NCBI GenBank assembly: GCA_023439545.1
Contig: JAEXNT010000058.1
Coordinates: forward strand, 11,413-75,412
Source of the DNA: Bacillota bacterium
Lineage (GTDB): Bacteria; Bacillota; Clostridia; Acetivibrionales; DTU013
Reading direction: 5' to 3'
DNA: 64,000 bases
Position 1 is the first letter of the stretch. Each line of letters starts with the position of its first letter. A model generated the notes under the pieces. It was not told the origin of the DNA. It searched no databases and worked only from the letters and a program-made list of their open reading frames with translations. Shown here in pieces: positions 43,309-52,318 of this stretch. The translations under genes were made by a program, and so were the position numbers.

Positions 43309-45225
43309 ATGAACAAAACTGAACTTTTGGGGAGATGGACCAAAGAAAAGTCCGAAGAATTATATGGAATAAAGAACTGGGGCGCCGGTTATTTTTCGAT
43401 CTCCGACAAGGGAGAAGTGCTGGTCAACCCATATAAAGACAATGATTCTGCAATCAGCCTTATGAATATAATATCGGGCGTGCGTGAACGCGGACTGGAC
43501 ATGCCTGTGCTTTTGCGTTTCGAGAATCTGCTCGACTCGCAGATATCGTATTTGAACAATTCCTTCAAAAAAGCGATGAAGGATCTGCATTATAAAGGAG
43601 AATACCGCGGAGTATATCCGATAAAAGTAAATCAGCAGCAACAGGTAGTGGAAGAAGTCACGAAATTCGGCCAGCGTTATCATCACGGGCTGGAGGTGGG
43701 CAGCAAGGCCGAACTCATAGCGGCGCTTTCGCTTATGAAGGACAAGGAGGCTTGTCTGGTATGCAACGGGTACAAGGACGAGGAATTTATCGATCTTGGC
43801 CTGTATGCAGTAAAGATGGGTTTCAAATGCTTCTTTGTCATAGAGATTCCCGACGAACTTGACTTAATACTTGAGCGTTCTCAGACGCTGGGTATCAAGC
43901 CTAATATCGGCATCAGGATCAAGCTGTCGGCAAAAGCCGGAGGCCACTGGACTGAGTCCGGCGGCGACCGCAGCATTTTCGGCCTGAACGTATCCCAACT
44001 GATTACGACGGTGGATAAGCTTAGGGACAGCGGCATGCTGGGATCTCTCAAGCTGCTGCACTACCATCTGGGCTCGCAGATACCGAATATCAGGGATATC
44101 CGTTCAGCCGTGCTTGAAGCTGCACGTGTCTACTCGGAACTTGTAAAGGAAGGCGCGCCGATGGGTTACCTCGATCTCGGCGGCGGTCTCGCAGTCGACT
44201 ACGACGGCTCGAACACGAATTATACCAACAGCCGGAACTACACTGTCGAAGAGTATTGCACCGATATAGTTGAGGCTGTCATGACCACGCTGGATTCGGA
44301 CAACGTTGAACACCCGATAATTGTGACCGAATCCGGGCGTACAACGGTCGCATATTATTCCGTGCTGCTTTTCAACGTATTGGACGTAGAAAAGTTCGAA
44401 GAATACGATATACAGGAAAAGATAGACGAATCGACTCCCGAGCAGATAAGAAACCTTTATGACGTCAGCAGGAACCTGTCGCTCAGGAACATCCAGGAGT
44501 GCTACAACGACGCGCTTTACTACCGCGACGATATAAGGGACATGTTCAAACACGGCAAGATAAACCTGCGCCAGCGCTCTCTTTCCGAAAAGATCTTCTG
44601 GAACACTATAAACCAGATTGCGAAGGAAAAGAAAAAAATCAAAAATCCTCCGCCTGATCTTGAGGATATCGAAAGCGCGATTGCCGACATATACTACTGC
44701 AATTTCTCCGTGTTCCAGTCGATTCCGGACAGCTGGGCGATCGACCAGCTCTTCCCGATTATGCCGGTGCACCGCCTGCTGGAGCTTCCCAAGCGGAGCG
44801 CCGTCATTGCGGACATTACATGCGACTGCGACGGCAAGATCGATCATTTCATAGACCTGCACGACGTACGTACGACCCTGCCTGTGCATGAAATGAAAAA
44901 CGGAGATGATTATTACCTCGGCGTATTCCTCGTCGGAGCTTATCAGGAAACGCTCGGCGACCTTCACAACCTGTTCGGGGATACAAATGTCGTAAGCGTC
45001 AGGATAGATCACGAAGGCCATTATGACCTCGTCAAGGAAATACATGGCGACAGTGTTGCGGATGTACTGTCATACGTGGAATTCGATCCGAAGGATATGC
45101 TCGTGCGTTTCAGGGAAACTGCCGAAGAGGCTATTCACGACGGCCTGATCAGCGCCAGCGAAAGGCCGGAAATCATGCGCGCATACGATAACGGGCTTCG
45201 CGGATACACGTATTACGAACGGTAA
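43309..45225 (+). CDS. speA: Biosynthetic arginine decarboxylase
   Basis: 638 residues, alanine-racemase-fold, PLP-dependent SpeA. The PLP Lys is in GVYPIKVNQQQQ near residue 109; GLEVGSKAEL, HYHLGSQIPN and LDLGGGLAVDY follow in normal order. It makes agmatine from arginine, the first step to putrescine. I prefer the ATG at 43309, six bases after GGTGAGG, over the ATG at 43294. It has its own terminator. The carboxynorspermidine genes 7 kb downstream would use the putrescine or diamine it feeds. Confidence 0.95.
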   Translation: MNKTELLGRWTKEKSEELYGIKNWGAGYFSISDKGEVLVNPYKDNDSAISLMNIISGVRERGLDMPVLLRFENLLDSQISYLNNSFKKAMKDLHYKGEYRGVYPIKVNQQQQVVEEVTKFGQRYHHGLEVGSKAELIAALSLMKDKEACLVCNGYKDEEFIDLGLYAVKMGFKCFFVIEIPDELDLILERSQTLGIKPNIGIRIKLSAKAGGHWTESGGDRSIFGLNVSQLITTVDKLRDSGMLGSLKLLHYHLGSQIPNIRDIRSAVLEAARVYSELVKEGAPMGYLDLGGGLAVDYDGSNTNYTNSRNYTVEEYCTDIVEAVMTTLDSDNVEHPIIVTESGRTTVAYYSVLLFNVLDVEKFEEYDIQEKIDESTPEQIRNLYDVSRNLSLRNIQECYNDALYYRDDIRDMFKHGKINLRQRSLSEKIFWNTINQIAKEKKKIKNPPPDLEDIESAIADIYYCNFSVFQSIPDSWAIDQLFPIMPVHRLLELPKRSAVIADITCDCDGKIDHFIDLHDVRTTLPVHEMKNGDDYYLGVFLVGAYQETLGDLHNLFGDTNVVSVRIDHEGHYDLVKEIHGDSVADVLSYVEFDPKDMLVRFRETAEEAIHDGLISASERPEIMRAYDNGLRGYTYYER

Positions 45226-45284
45226 AATAAAACAATCGCTATAAAAAACAATTTTTTGATAATAATATATGATGAGATGTATGA

Positions 45285-45320
45285 AGCCGGTATGGATAAT
45301 GATTCATGCCGGTTTTTTTT
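45285..45320 (+). terminator. Terminator of speA
   Basis: A 10-pair stem AGCCGGTATG/CATGCCGGTT with a 10-base loop and a long T run. Confidence 0.9.
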
Positions 45321-45391
45321 TGCAGCTTTCTTAATAATTAACTCAAATAATTATAGATTATGTACACAGAATATTACGGGAGGTGTTGAAA

Positions 45392-46312
45392 ATGATAAAG
45401 ACATTTAGAACAGCTTTGGGAACTTTTGCAGCGGTATGTCTTGTTTCATCCCCGCTGGCGGGCTGCTCCCAGACAGCGAGAGCACCGGGACAGTATGGCG
45501 GAACCGGCGTCGGACAGAATTACGGAACAAATTACGCCGGTACAACCTCACCGGGCCGTAATATGGCAGGTACCGGTTATGGCAGCAATGTAGGCTATAA
45601 TACGGGTTACGGTTATAACGGCTATACCGGCAACGGTTATGCGGGAATGAACAGACCCGGTTATAACGGCGCCAACACAAACCTTGGAAATCAGTTGGGC
45701 ATAGGTAACTATACCGGGTCCGGCACGACCGGGTATGGCATGACCGGCAACAGGACCGGATACGGTACGACCGGATACGGTATGACGGGCAACAGAACCG
45801 GATATGGCACCACCCCTTATGGCACTAACGCGGGCTTCGGTTATACCGGATACGGCACAACCGGCCACGGAACCAACACCAATATGGGCTATACCGGATA
45901 TGGAACCAACGCCGGTAAGAACACCGGAACCAACATGGGAACTAACTTTGGTACGACCGGGATGAATGGTACAGGTTTGAATACCAATACCGGTACGAGA
46001 AATGACGGAACGACTGCCGACATGCTGAAAGCCTCTGTCTTAAGGAAGAATGTTTTGGCTACCAAGGGAGTCAATGCCGCCGAAGTTATAGTTGTAGGCG
46101 ATACGGCGCTTGTCGGGATCAAGACGAATGGTACCGTTAGTCCGTCACGTTGTAGGGCAGATGTCAATAGAAAGGTAAAAGCTGCAGATCCCTCTATCAA
46201 GAATTGTACAGTCAGCGATGCTACGGATATCCTCACAAGGATGCGCAGACTTACTACCAATTTGACCGGAACTACCTCCAACAACCTCGTTGGAACAACA
46301 GGCAGGCGGTAG
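45392..46312 (+). CDS. YhcN/YlaJ family sporulation lipoprotein with Gly-Tyr-Thr repeats
   Basis: 306 residues from the ATG at 45392 (GGGAGGTG upstream). Lipobox LAGC at about residue 24. Residues 35-205 are a low-complexity region made of Gly, Tyr, Asn and Thr, including a 14-residue tandem repeat GYGMTGNRTGYGTT. The C-terminal 95 residues form the YhcN/YlaJ domain (AEVIVVGDTALVGI, ADVNRKVKAADPSI, VSDATDILTRM), known from spore-coat or cortex-associated lipoproteins. The long repeat region is much larger than in B. subtilis YhcN and may make an extended, cross-linkable tether. Confidence 0.85.
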   Translation: MIKTFRTALGTFAAVCLVSSPLAGCSQTARAPGQYGGTGVGQNYGTNYAGTTSPGRNMAGTGYGSNVGYNTGYGYNGYTGNGYAGMNRPGYNGANTNLGNQLGIGNYTGSGTTGYGMTGNRTGYGTTGYGMTGNRTGYGTTPYGTNAGFGYTGYGTTGHGTNTNMGYTGYGTNAGKNTGTNMGTNFGTTGMNGTGLNTNTGTRNDGTTADMLKASVLRKNVLATKGVNAAEVIVVGDTALVGIKTNGTVSPSRCRADVNRKVKAADPSIKNCTVSDATDILTRMRRLTTNLTGTTSNNLVGTTGRR

Positions 46313-46335
46313 TTTCACAGCGAGTCATATCGTAT

Positions 46336-46365
46336 AATTGCAGGCGAAAGCCTGCAATTATTTTT
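46336..46365 (+). terminator. Terminator of the YhcN-type gene
   Basis: AATTGCAGGC and GCCTGCAATT form a perfect 10-pair stem capped by a GAAA tetraloop and followed by ATTTTT. Confidence 0.9.
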
Positions 46366-46484
46366 ATCATTTTGTCCGCTGAACGAGAATATTGCTGTTA
46401 ATTTGAATATATGCTAATATTGCTCCCTGATGCCGGCTTTTTGTGTTCGAACTACCATAAGAAACATATAGGAGATTAGTTCGG

Positions 46485-47042
46485 ATGGAACTGCTTGAAT
46501 TATTACTGATCGCTCTCGGCCTTTCGATGGATGCTCTGGCTGTTGCAATAAGTAAAGGCTTGTGCGTAAGTGATTTGAAAATCAAACATATTGTTAAAAC
46601 AGGATTGTATTTCGGCGGTTTTCAGGCGTTGATGCCGCTATTGGGGTATATAGTCGGAACTCAGTTCAAGGACTATATCGTTTCTATCGACCACTGGATC
46701 GCATTTGTACTGCTATGTACTATCGGCGCAAATATGATAAGGGAATCCAGAAGCGGTAATGATGAAAAACAGGAGGCTTCCTTCTGTGTAAGAAATATGC
46801 TCGTTTTGTCGGTAGCGACCAGCATTGATGCGCTGGCGGTCGGCGTTACCTTTGCATTTTTGAATGTCAATATCGTACCCGCAGTGATAATGATAGGCAC
46901 TACGACGTTTATTATTTCCGCAATCGGAGTCAAGATAGGAAACATATTCGGTGAAAAATACAAATCCAAGGCCGAAATCGTAGGCGGATTGATCCTTATA
47001 GGAATGGGCATAAATATTCTGCTTGAACACCTTAAGGGATGA
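46485..47042 (+). CDS. mntP: Manganese efflux pump MntP
   Basis: 185 residues in six membrane helices, the normal MntP size. Two repeats carry the Asp motifs, GLSMDALAVAISKG near residue 13 and ATSIDALAVGV near residue 111. It exports Mn2+. AGGAGA lies 9 bases before the ATG. In many bacteria mntP is behind a yybP-ykoY riboswitch; the 170 bases upstream here do not show that motif, so control may be by a protein regulator. Confidence 0.93.
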   Translation: MELLELLLIALGLSMDALAVAISKGLCVSDLKIKHIVKTGLYFGGFQALMPLLGYIVGTQFKDYIVSIDHWIAFVLLCTIGANMIRESRSGNDEKQEASFCVRNMLVLSVATSIDALAVGVTFAFLNVNIVPAVIMIGTTTFIISAIGVKIGNIFGEKYKSKAEIVGGLILIGMGINILLEHLKG

Positions 47043-47061
47043 AAGAATTCCTGCAAAAATG

Positions 47062-47090
47062 TTGACAATTGAAGAAGTATATGGCAAAAT
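47062..47090 (+). promoter_or_regulatory. Probable promoter of the leader RNA and ABC-2 operon
   Basis: TTGACA (47062-47067), 17-base spacer, CAAAAT (47085-47090). Transcription would begin near 47098. Confidence 0.65.
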
Positions 47091-47097
47091 ATTTTAA

Positions 47098-47203
47098 ATG
47101 AGTATGCTTTAAGGCGGAATGCCCGAGCAGCATAGGGGCGAAAGCCCTACACGCCGGTATTGAACCCTGCGGAGTCACTTTACAGTGATCCTGCGGGTTT
47201 TTT
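47098..47203 (+). ncRNA. Unidentified structured leader RNA ending in a terminator
   Basis: About 105 bases between a good promoter and a strong intrinsic terminator. The first part can fold as a three-way junction: GGCG/CGCC closes ATGC/GCAT and GGGC-GAAA-GCCC hairpins. The second part, from AACCCTGCGGA to CCTGCGGGTT with a T run (47163-47203), is the terminator. It stands about 45 bases before an ABC exporter gene, so it may be a riboswitch or attenuator for that operon, or a short independent RNA. I do not recognise the family. Confidence 0.6.
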
Positions 47204-47245
47204 TATATCATGGGCATTGATACGATTCTGGCGGAGGTGGATACC

Positions 47246-48337
47246 ATGGATAGGTTTGAAACATCGCATGCGATCGTTGCAAGCGACTTGAGGAAAGTAT
47301 TTAAAACGAAAGTGAAAAAAGAGGGCTTCAGGGAGAGCTTAAAATCGCTTGTAAGACCAGAGTATAAAAAAATCGAGGCGGTGCGCGGGATCAGTCTCGA
47401 AGTTCCGCGCGGGGAGATGGTAGCATTCCTCGGGCCCAACGGGGCCGGCAAATCCACTACGATCAAGATGCTTACGGGGATATTGCATGCAACTTCGGGC
47501 AGCATGTCCGTACTTGGCTGCGATCCGCAAAAGCAGAGAAGGGACCTGTCATTTAGTATCGGGAGCGTTTTCGGACAGAAATCACAGCTTTGGTTCCACC
47601 TGCCTCCTATGGACAGCTTCAGGCTGCTAGGCGCGATTTACGAAATAGATGGCAAAGTGCTGGATTCAAGAATAAAAGAGATAGTTGAGCTGTTCGAGAT
47701 CGGTGATTTAATGGATACTCCGGTAAGAAAGCTTTCTCTGGGGCAGCGTATGAGATGTGAATTTGCAGCTTCGATACTGCACAGGCCGCAGATTGTTTTC
47801 CTCGACGAACCGACTATCGGACTGGACGTGCTTGTAAAACAAAAAATACGGGAATTGATCATACGCCTGAACAGGGAAGAGAAGACCACGATATTTTTGA
47901 CAAGCCATGATATTGGCGATGTTGAGCAGCTGTGCAGCAGGGCCGTGATAATCAACCACGGCAGGATCGTCCTGGATAGTTCGGTAAAAGCGCTGAAATA
48001 TGGCTATCTAAACAGGAAGATAATCGACGTGAAGTTCAGCGAATTGTCTGACCCGGACAGCCTTGACGGACTTAATGTAATCAAGGGCAACGGTTTGGCT
48101 ATGAAACTCGAAGTGGACGAAAACGGCGGAATACAGGAGGTAATGTCACATCTCATGCGGGCTGGCAGCATCCTTGACGTAACGATCTCGGACATCCCCA
48201 TGGAGAAGATAATCGGAGATATTTACAGGGACAGGGATATAGGGGGTATCGATGAAAATAGTGGCGGCGACAGCGGCGATGCCTGCCCCGCAGAGAAAAC
48301 CGGCTCTGAATCTGAAGAAGGAGAGTACGGTTCATGA
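47246..48337 (+). CDS. ABC-2 exporter ATP-binding protein
   Basis: 363 residues. The ATP-binding domain has Walker A GPNGAGKS (about residue 63), signature LSLGQRMR, Walker B IVFLDEPTIGLD and the switch His in LTSHD. A C-terminal extension of about 110 residues ends in an acidic Gly/Glu/Ser tail. An N-terminal stretch before Walker A (RESLKSLVRPEYKKIEAV) is typical of the DUF990-linked exporter group, often labelled viologen or antibiotic exporters. The ATG at 47246 has GGAGGTGG upstream. The stop overlaps the next start by 4 bases. Confidence 0.88.
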   Translation: MDRFETSHAIVASDLRKVFKTKVKKEGFRESLKSLVRPEYKKIEAVRGISLEVPRGEMVAFLGPNGAGKSTTIKMLTGILHATSGSMSVLGCDPQKQRRDLSFSIGSVFGQKSQLWFHLPPMDSFRLLGAIYEIDGKVLDSRIKEIVELFEIGDLMDTPVRKLSLGQRMRCEFAASILHRPQIVFLDEPTIGLDVLVKQKIRELIIRLNREEKTTIFLTSHDIGDVEQLCSRAVIINHGRIVLDSSVKALKYGYLNRKIIDVKFSELSDPDSLDGLNVIKGNGLAMKLEVDENGGIQEVMSHLMRAGSILDVTISDIPMEKIIGDIYRDRDIGGIDENSGGDSGDACPAEKTGSESEEGEYGS

Positions 48338-49125
48338 AAATAATGCGAAAATATTTTCTGGTTGCCGAAACCAGTATAAGCAGCAATATGATGTATACGG
48401 CAAATTTTCTCGCAGGCGCCTTCTTCTTCGCGCTTATCATATTTATATTTTTGCAGCTGTGGAACGCCGTTTACCTGAATAATGGCTCCATGGAAGGCTA
48501 TACCGTCAACAGGATGGTATGGTACTATATTGCGGCTGAAATGGTCATATTATCAAAAAGCGATGTGTTCAGGAGCCTGAATGAAGAGATCCGCGGCGGA
48601 GGCATAGTTTACAAGCTGAACAAGCCATACAGCTTCGTAGCGTACCAGTTCTCGGACGGCATGGGCCAGACCGCCGTAAGGTTTATCGCGAATCTGCCCA
48701 TTGGAGTTCTGGTCGGATTCCTGTACGTAGGCGGGCTCGAAGGCTTTACCTGGCAGTCGCTGCCCTTTGTGCTGCTTTCCGTCCTGCTTGGCATACTTCT
48801 CAACTTTTTCATGGATGCCTTCATAGGTATGACTGCCTTTTGGACGGAAGACAATTCAGCTTTCTACTGGATCACGCAGAAGCTGTCTTTTGTACTGGGG
48901 TTATTCCTGCCGCTGGAATTCCTGCCGGGAGCCATACGACAGATCGCCGTCCTACTTCCTTTCTCGTATATCGCTTATGCGCCGGCAAGGCTGCTTACGT
49001 CGTTTTCAAGGGAAACGCTGCTGGATATCCTGCCTGTACAGGCGTTCTATACTGCATTTTTTGCGGCGCTTACAGCCTGGATGTATCGGAAGGGAGTGAA
49101 AAAGCTCAATGTCAACGGTGGCTGA
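48334..49125 (+). CDS. ABC-2 exporter permease 1
   Basis: 263 residues with six membrane helices. ABC-2 type membrane subunit of the DUF990 kind, with a long first hydrophobic stretch and a LPLEFLPGAIRQIAVLLPFSY block near residue 190 that resembles this group's conserved C-terminal part. It starts in an ATGA overlap with the ATPase gene. It presumably forms a heterodimeric channel with the next protein. Substrate unknown. Confidence 0.82.
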   Translation: MKIMRKYFLVAETSISSNMMYTANFLAGAFFFALIIFIFLQLWNAVYLNNGSMEGYTVNRMVWYYIAAEMVILSKSDVFRSLNEEIRGGGIVYKLNKPYSFVAYQFSDGMGQTAVRFIANLPIGVLVGFLYVGGLEGFTWQSLPFVLLSVLLGILLNFFMDAFIGMTAFWTEDNSAFYWITQKLSFVLGLFLPLEFLPGAIRQIAVLLPFSYIAYAPARLLTSFSRETLLDILPVQAFYTAFFAALTAWMYRKGVKKLNVNGG

Positions 49126-49927
49126 TGGAAGGAAATATATATTACGAAAGCACCTTAAGCTCATATGGCTGTATTTCAAATACAACCTGCAGGCCGCAAT
49201 GGAATACAGGGTAAGCTTCATTGCACAGTCGGCCGGAATGTTTTTGAATGATGCCTTTTTTATATTCTTCTGGTGGGTTGTTTTCAGCAAGGTATCGTCT
49301 TTGGGCGGGTATGGCTTCAAGGACGTAATGCTGATCTGGGCGCTGGCGGCGTCGACCTTCGGCTTCCTGCACATTGTTTTCGGGAACGTACGGCAGCTTT
49401 CAAGGATCATCATAAACGGCGAGCTCGATACTTACCTTTTGCAGCCTAAAAATGTATTTATTAATGTGCATTGCTCAAGGATGGATTTCTCGGCATGGGG
49501 TGATTTCATCTACGGATTTGTACTGTTTTTTGTGATCTTTGGCTTTGCTCCCTTGAAATTGCTGCTTTTTACGCTGTTCGTCGTCGCAGGCGGCCTGCTT
49601 ACAGGCGCGGTTATGGCGTCCGCAGACACATTGACTTTTTATGTCGGCAATTCTTCCGCCATTACGAGGTTGGTAACAGAATTCCTGCTCAATTTCTCGC
49701 TGTATCCGGACAGCATTTTCGGCAGGGAGGTAAAATGGATCATGTATTCTCTGCTTCCTGCAGGGTTCATAGTCTTCATACCGTTCAGGCTGATGTCCGC
49801 CTTCAGCTGGTATGGCCTTATTGGCCTGTTGGCTGTTGATGCGGTCTATATATGTCTGGCATGGCTGTTTTTCAAGAATGGATTGAAAAAATATGAATCA
49901 GGTAATCTTATCACGACAAAACTGTAG
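49109..49927 (+). CDS. ABC-2 exporter permease 2
   Basis: 272 residues, six membrane helices, overlapping permease 1 by 17 bases. The sequence LDTYLLQPKNVF near residue 110 and YPDSIFGREVKWIMYSLLPAG near residue 195 are typical of the second DUF990-type subunit (often annotated ABC-2 family transporter protein). The three genes make a complete exporter. No substrate-modifying gene is attached. AGGGAG lies 12 bases before the ATG. Confidence 0.82.
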   Translation: MSTVADGRKYILRKHLKLIWLYFKYNLQAAMEYRVSFIAQSAGMFLNDAFFIFFWWVVFSKVSSLGGYGFKDVMLIWALAASTFGFLHIVFGNVRQLSRIIINGELDTYLLQPKNVFINVHCSRMDFSAWGDFIYGFVLFFVIFGFAPLKLLLFTLFVVAGGLLTGAVMASADTLTFYVGNSSAITRLVTEFLLNFSLYPDSIFGREVKWIMYSLLPAGFIVFIPFRLMSAFSWYGLIGLLAVDAVYICLAWLFFKNGLKKYESGNLITTKL

Positions 49928-50065
49928 GAATACCATAGCGCTCCATATATAGCAAGGCTCTGATGATTGGACACACAGACGCCGAACAGACCGGTTGTAA
50001 AAGATTAAATGGACTGGTAAAATATTTATGGACATATTTTAATAATACTTTTGCGAGGTATATAG

Positions 50066-51580
50066 ATGAATAAAAGATTTACCTCTGTTTTGACAATAAT
50101 GGTTTTGCTGTTCAGCCTGTTTCCGAATATTTCATCCGCAGCGGCAAGCGATTACCTTGTAGACAACGGCGTACTGATCAAGTACACGGGAAAGGCAACC
50201 AATATCGTCATACCGAAGGGTGTGACGACAATCGCGGAAGAAGCCTTCTTTTGGACGAATAACAGCAAGATCACAAGTATTACAATGCCGGACAGCGTTA
50301 CTACAATTGAAAGACGCGCGCTTCAATGCTGTACTTCGCTTACAAAGCTGACGCTGCCTAAAAATCTGAAAAGCATCGGAGAAGATGCTTTTTCAGGCTG
50401 CACTAAGTTGAAAACCGTCAGCCTGCCGTACGGACTTGAACGGATAGATGTCGCAGCCTTTGGCGGCTGCGATGCGCTCGTGAATATGACTATACCGGCT
50501 ACGGTAAAGTATATAGGACATAATGCGGTGGATAGCCTGGCTAAGAAAAAGGAATTTGTCATTTTGGGGGATGGAATTCTTTACAAATATAATGGCAAGG
50601 GCGGAAATGTGGTTATTCCGAAAAATGTTAAAGTAATCGGTGAGCAGGCGTTTGCATATATGGTCGGCGTAAGCATCAAAAGTGTCACAATCCCGGGAAA
50701 CGTCAGGGAAATCTGGAGCGACGCCTTTCTTCAAGCCGATGATCTCACAAGGGTGACTCTCTCGGAAGGAATTAAAAAGATAAGCCCCTCCGCTTTTTAT
50801 TTATGCTCCAGGTTAAAGGAAATCAATATTCCCAAAAGTCTGGAGGACACCAGCCTGCTTCAATACAGAAGCAAGGTTAAGCTCGACAGCCAGTCCGGGG
50901 ATTTTGACATACGCGGGAACAATATTCTTTACGAGTATAACGGAAACGATGCCGATGTTGTTATTCCTCAAGGGGTAAAATATATTAATGGCGGCGCTTT
51001 TTATGGAAATAAATCAATTAATTCGGTAATAATTCCGGACGGCGTTGTGAGCATCGGTGAAGGCGCCTTCAGTAACTGCCTCTATCTTAGCCGGGTTGAA
51101 ATACCGGATAGTGTAAAAAGTATTGGCGCAAGTGCTTTTGATGGTTGTTATAAGCTGAGCGACGTAAATCTCCCTGAAGGCTTGACCTCTATAGAGGAAA
51201 GAGCGTTTACCGGATGTAAAATTACAAGCGTTAACATTCCGAAAACTGTCACCAGTATTGGCGAAAGCGCTTTTTACTCCTGCTATCCGCTAAGAGAGGT
51301 CAATATTCCCGAGGGCGTGGTCAGTATCGGGAAGCATGCGTTTGGTTCAACTGTGGTTAATGGGTTGATTATTCCGAAAAGCGTTATATATGTTGGAAAA
51401 GAAGCATTTGGAAATAAGTATACAACCGAACTGACATTTCTGAATGGTAATACACGTATCGATGAGCTTGCTTTTTATCTTTTTCAGGATAAGTCGAACG
51501 TTACCATAACCGCCCCGGCGGGAGGCTCCGTCCAGCGCATGGCTGCCCGTCACAAGCTGAAGTTCAATGCGCTTCAGTAA
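50066..51580 (+). CDS. Secreted BspA-type leucine-rich repeat protein
   Basis: 504 residues. A signal peptide ends near residue 25 (ISSAAA). The rest is about 15 LRR_5 repeats of roughly 23 residues with the theme IPxGVTSIGExAFxxCxxLxxVxIP. Two short YNG spacers, NGILYKYNGKG-like, divide it into three blocks that each begin with a VVIP strand. There is no cell-wall sorting or SLH domain, so it is released or held by other means. Such proteins bind host proteins or surfaces in some bacteria; here no role can be assigned. GAGG precedes the start. Confidence 0.88.
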   Translation: MNKRFTSVLTIMVLLFSLFPNISSAAASDYLVDNGVLIKYTGKATNIVIPKGVTTIAEEAFFWTNNSKITSITMPDSVTTIERRALQCCTSLTKLTLPKNLKSIGEDAFSGCTKLKTVSLPYGLERIDVAAFGGCDALVNMTIPATVKYIGHNAVDSLAKKKEFVILGDGILYKYNGKGGNVVIPKNVKVIGEQAFAYMVGVSIKSVTIPGNVREIWSDAFLQADDLTRVTLSEGIKKISPSAFYLCSRLKEINIPKSLEDTSLLQYRSKVKLDSQSGDFDIRGNNILYEYNGNDADVVIPQGVKYINGGAFYGNKSINSVIIPDGVVSIGEGAFSNCLYLSRVEIPDSVKSIGASAFDGCYKLSDVNLPEGLTSIEERAFTGCKITSVNIPKTVTSIGESAFYSCYPLREVNIPEGVVSIGKHAFGSTVVNGLIIPKSVIYVGKEAFGNKYTTELTFLNGNTRIDELAFYLFQDKSNVTITAPAGGSVQRMAARHKLKFNALQ

Positions 51581-51677
51581 CTACTTCAGAATTGTAGTTC
51601 GGAAGTAGGAATTCCGTTATCATTTGGTATCGATTCACATAATATATATCATATTCGGATGTAAAGGTGTGGGTCAA

Positions 51678-52010
51678 ATGCCGGCAGCATATTTTGGTAC
51701 ACTGGAATATACCGTTGCCCCGGGTGATACTCTTAACAGGATATCTCATGACTACAATACGACCGTCGCTAATATCCTGAAATTCAACAATATACCCAAC
51801 CCGGACTTGATATTCCCGGGACAAAAGGTAATAGTTCCGTTATCACCTCCCGAAGCGATCATATATACGGTAAGGCGGGGGGATTCACTCTATGCGATAG
51901 CCAGAAAATACGGGACATACGTGGACAATCTGATAAAATTCAACTATCTGACGAGGCCTTATATCATATACCCGGGACAACAGCTGGTTGTGACCGCATC
52001 ACTCAGATGA
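51678..52010 (+). CDS. Two-LysM-domain protein
   Basis: 110 residues. Two LysM peptidoglycan-binding motifs: YTVAPGDTLNRISHDYNTT with PGQKVIVP, and YTVRRGDSLYAIARKYGT with PGQQLVV. There is no signal peptide from the ATG at 51678 (AGGTG upstream), which is common for LysM proteins placed in the spore cortex or coat by the mother cell. The start of the longer frame at 51624 has no ribosome site. The 3' end forms a perfect 12-pair inverted repeat (51989-52018) without a T run, perhaps a terminator. Confidence 0.85.
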   Translation: MPAAYFGTLEYTVAPGDTLNRISHDYNTTVANILKFNNIPNPDLIFPGQKVIVPLSPPEAIIYTVRRGDSLYAIARKYGTYVDNLIKFNYLTRPYIIYPGQQLVVTASLR

Positions 52011-52226
52011 TGCGGTCACTGCAGCTTCACCCTGCGCGATGTTTTGCCTGATGCTTATACCAGGTATATTTATCAGCGCTTCCGGCTTTATCGAGGGACA
52101 AGCCTGCCCCCGCAGGGAACGGGGATGACCGTTCCGGCCATCCCTTCCATTTATTGAAGAAACCATTGCTAACTAACATATTGATTAATCGAATTATTTT
52201 CTGTATAATCAACTAGTTATTATTGG
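52011..52226. other. Intergenic stretch before the polyamine leader
   Basis: Apart from the inverted repeat spanning the LysM stop, the sequence holds several C- and G-rich short palindromes near 52105-52145 (GGAACGG with CCGTTCC) and then an AT-rich run ending TATAAT near 52203-52208, a likely -10 box. I see no ORF with a ribosome site. Confidence 0.45.
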
Positions 52227-52270
52227 ACCTCCTCCCCAAGGAGTGCGGATTAACTCCTTGTATCGGAGGT
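52227..52270 (+). promoter_or_regulatory. Hairpin masking the leader ribosome site
   Basis: ACCTCC (52227-52232) is complementary to the Shine-Dalgarno GGAGGT (52265-52270). Between them CAAGGAGT and ACTCCTTG make a perfect 8-pair inner stem with an 8-base loop. Together they form a two-tier hairpin that would hide the ribosome site of the tiny ORF that follows. Confidence 0.7.
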
Positions 52271-52273
52271 AAT

Positions 52274-52297
52274 ATGCCAGTATGGGGATTTTATTGA
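52274..52297 (+). CDS. Seven-residue leader peptide ORF
   Basis: ATG at 52274 four bases after a strong GGAGGT; codes for MPVWGFY and stops at 52297, 21 bases before the carboxynorspermidine synthase gene. The ribosome site sits in a hairpin (previous entry). Translation of this leader may open or close the next ribosome site. The sequence supports a working ORF; the regulatory role is inference. Confidence 0.5.
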   Translation: MPVWGFY

Positions 52298-52318
52298 TTA
52301 CAGGATGGGGGGGTTGAT

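Noticed and set aside
44104..45045. Minus-strand frame of 313 codons
   Set aside because: Opposite speA, with Val/Arg-rich composition and no recognisable family; shadow frame.
46366..46484. yybP-ykoY manganese riboswitch before mntP
   Set aside because: The conserved GGGGAGTAG and CTTTGACC-type blocks are absent and the spacer is short.
47110..47175. Resemblance to the 5' half of tRNA-Ser (GCGGAATGCCCGAG)
   Set aside because: No proper T-arm, anticodon stem or acceptor pairing can be drawn; the fold fits a three-way junction followed by a terminator better.
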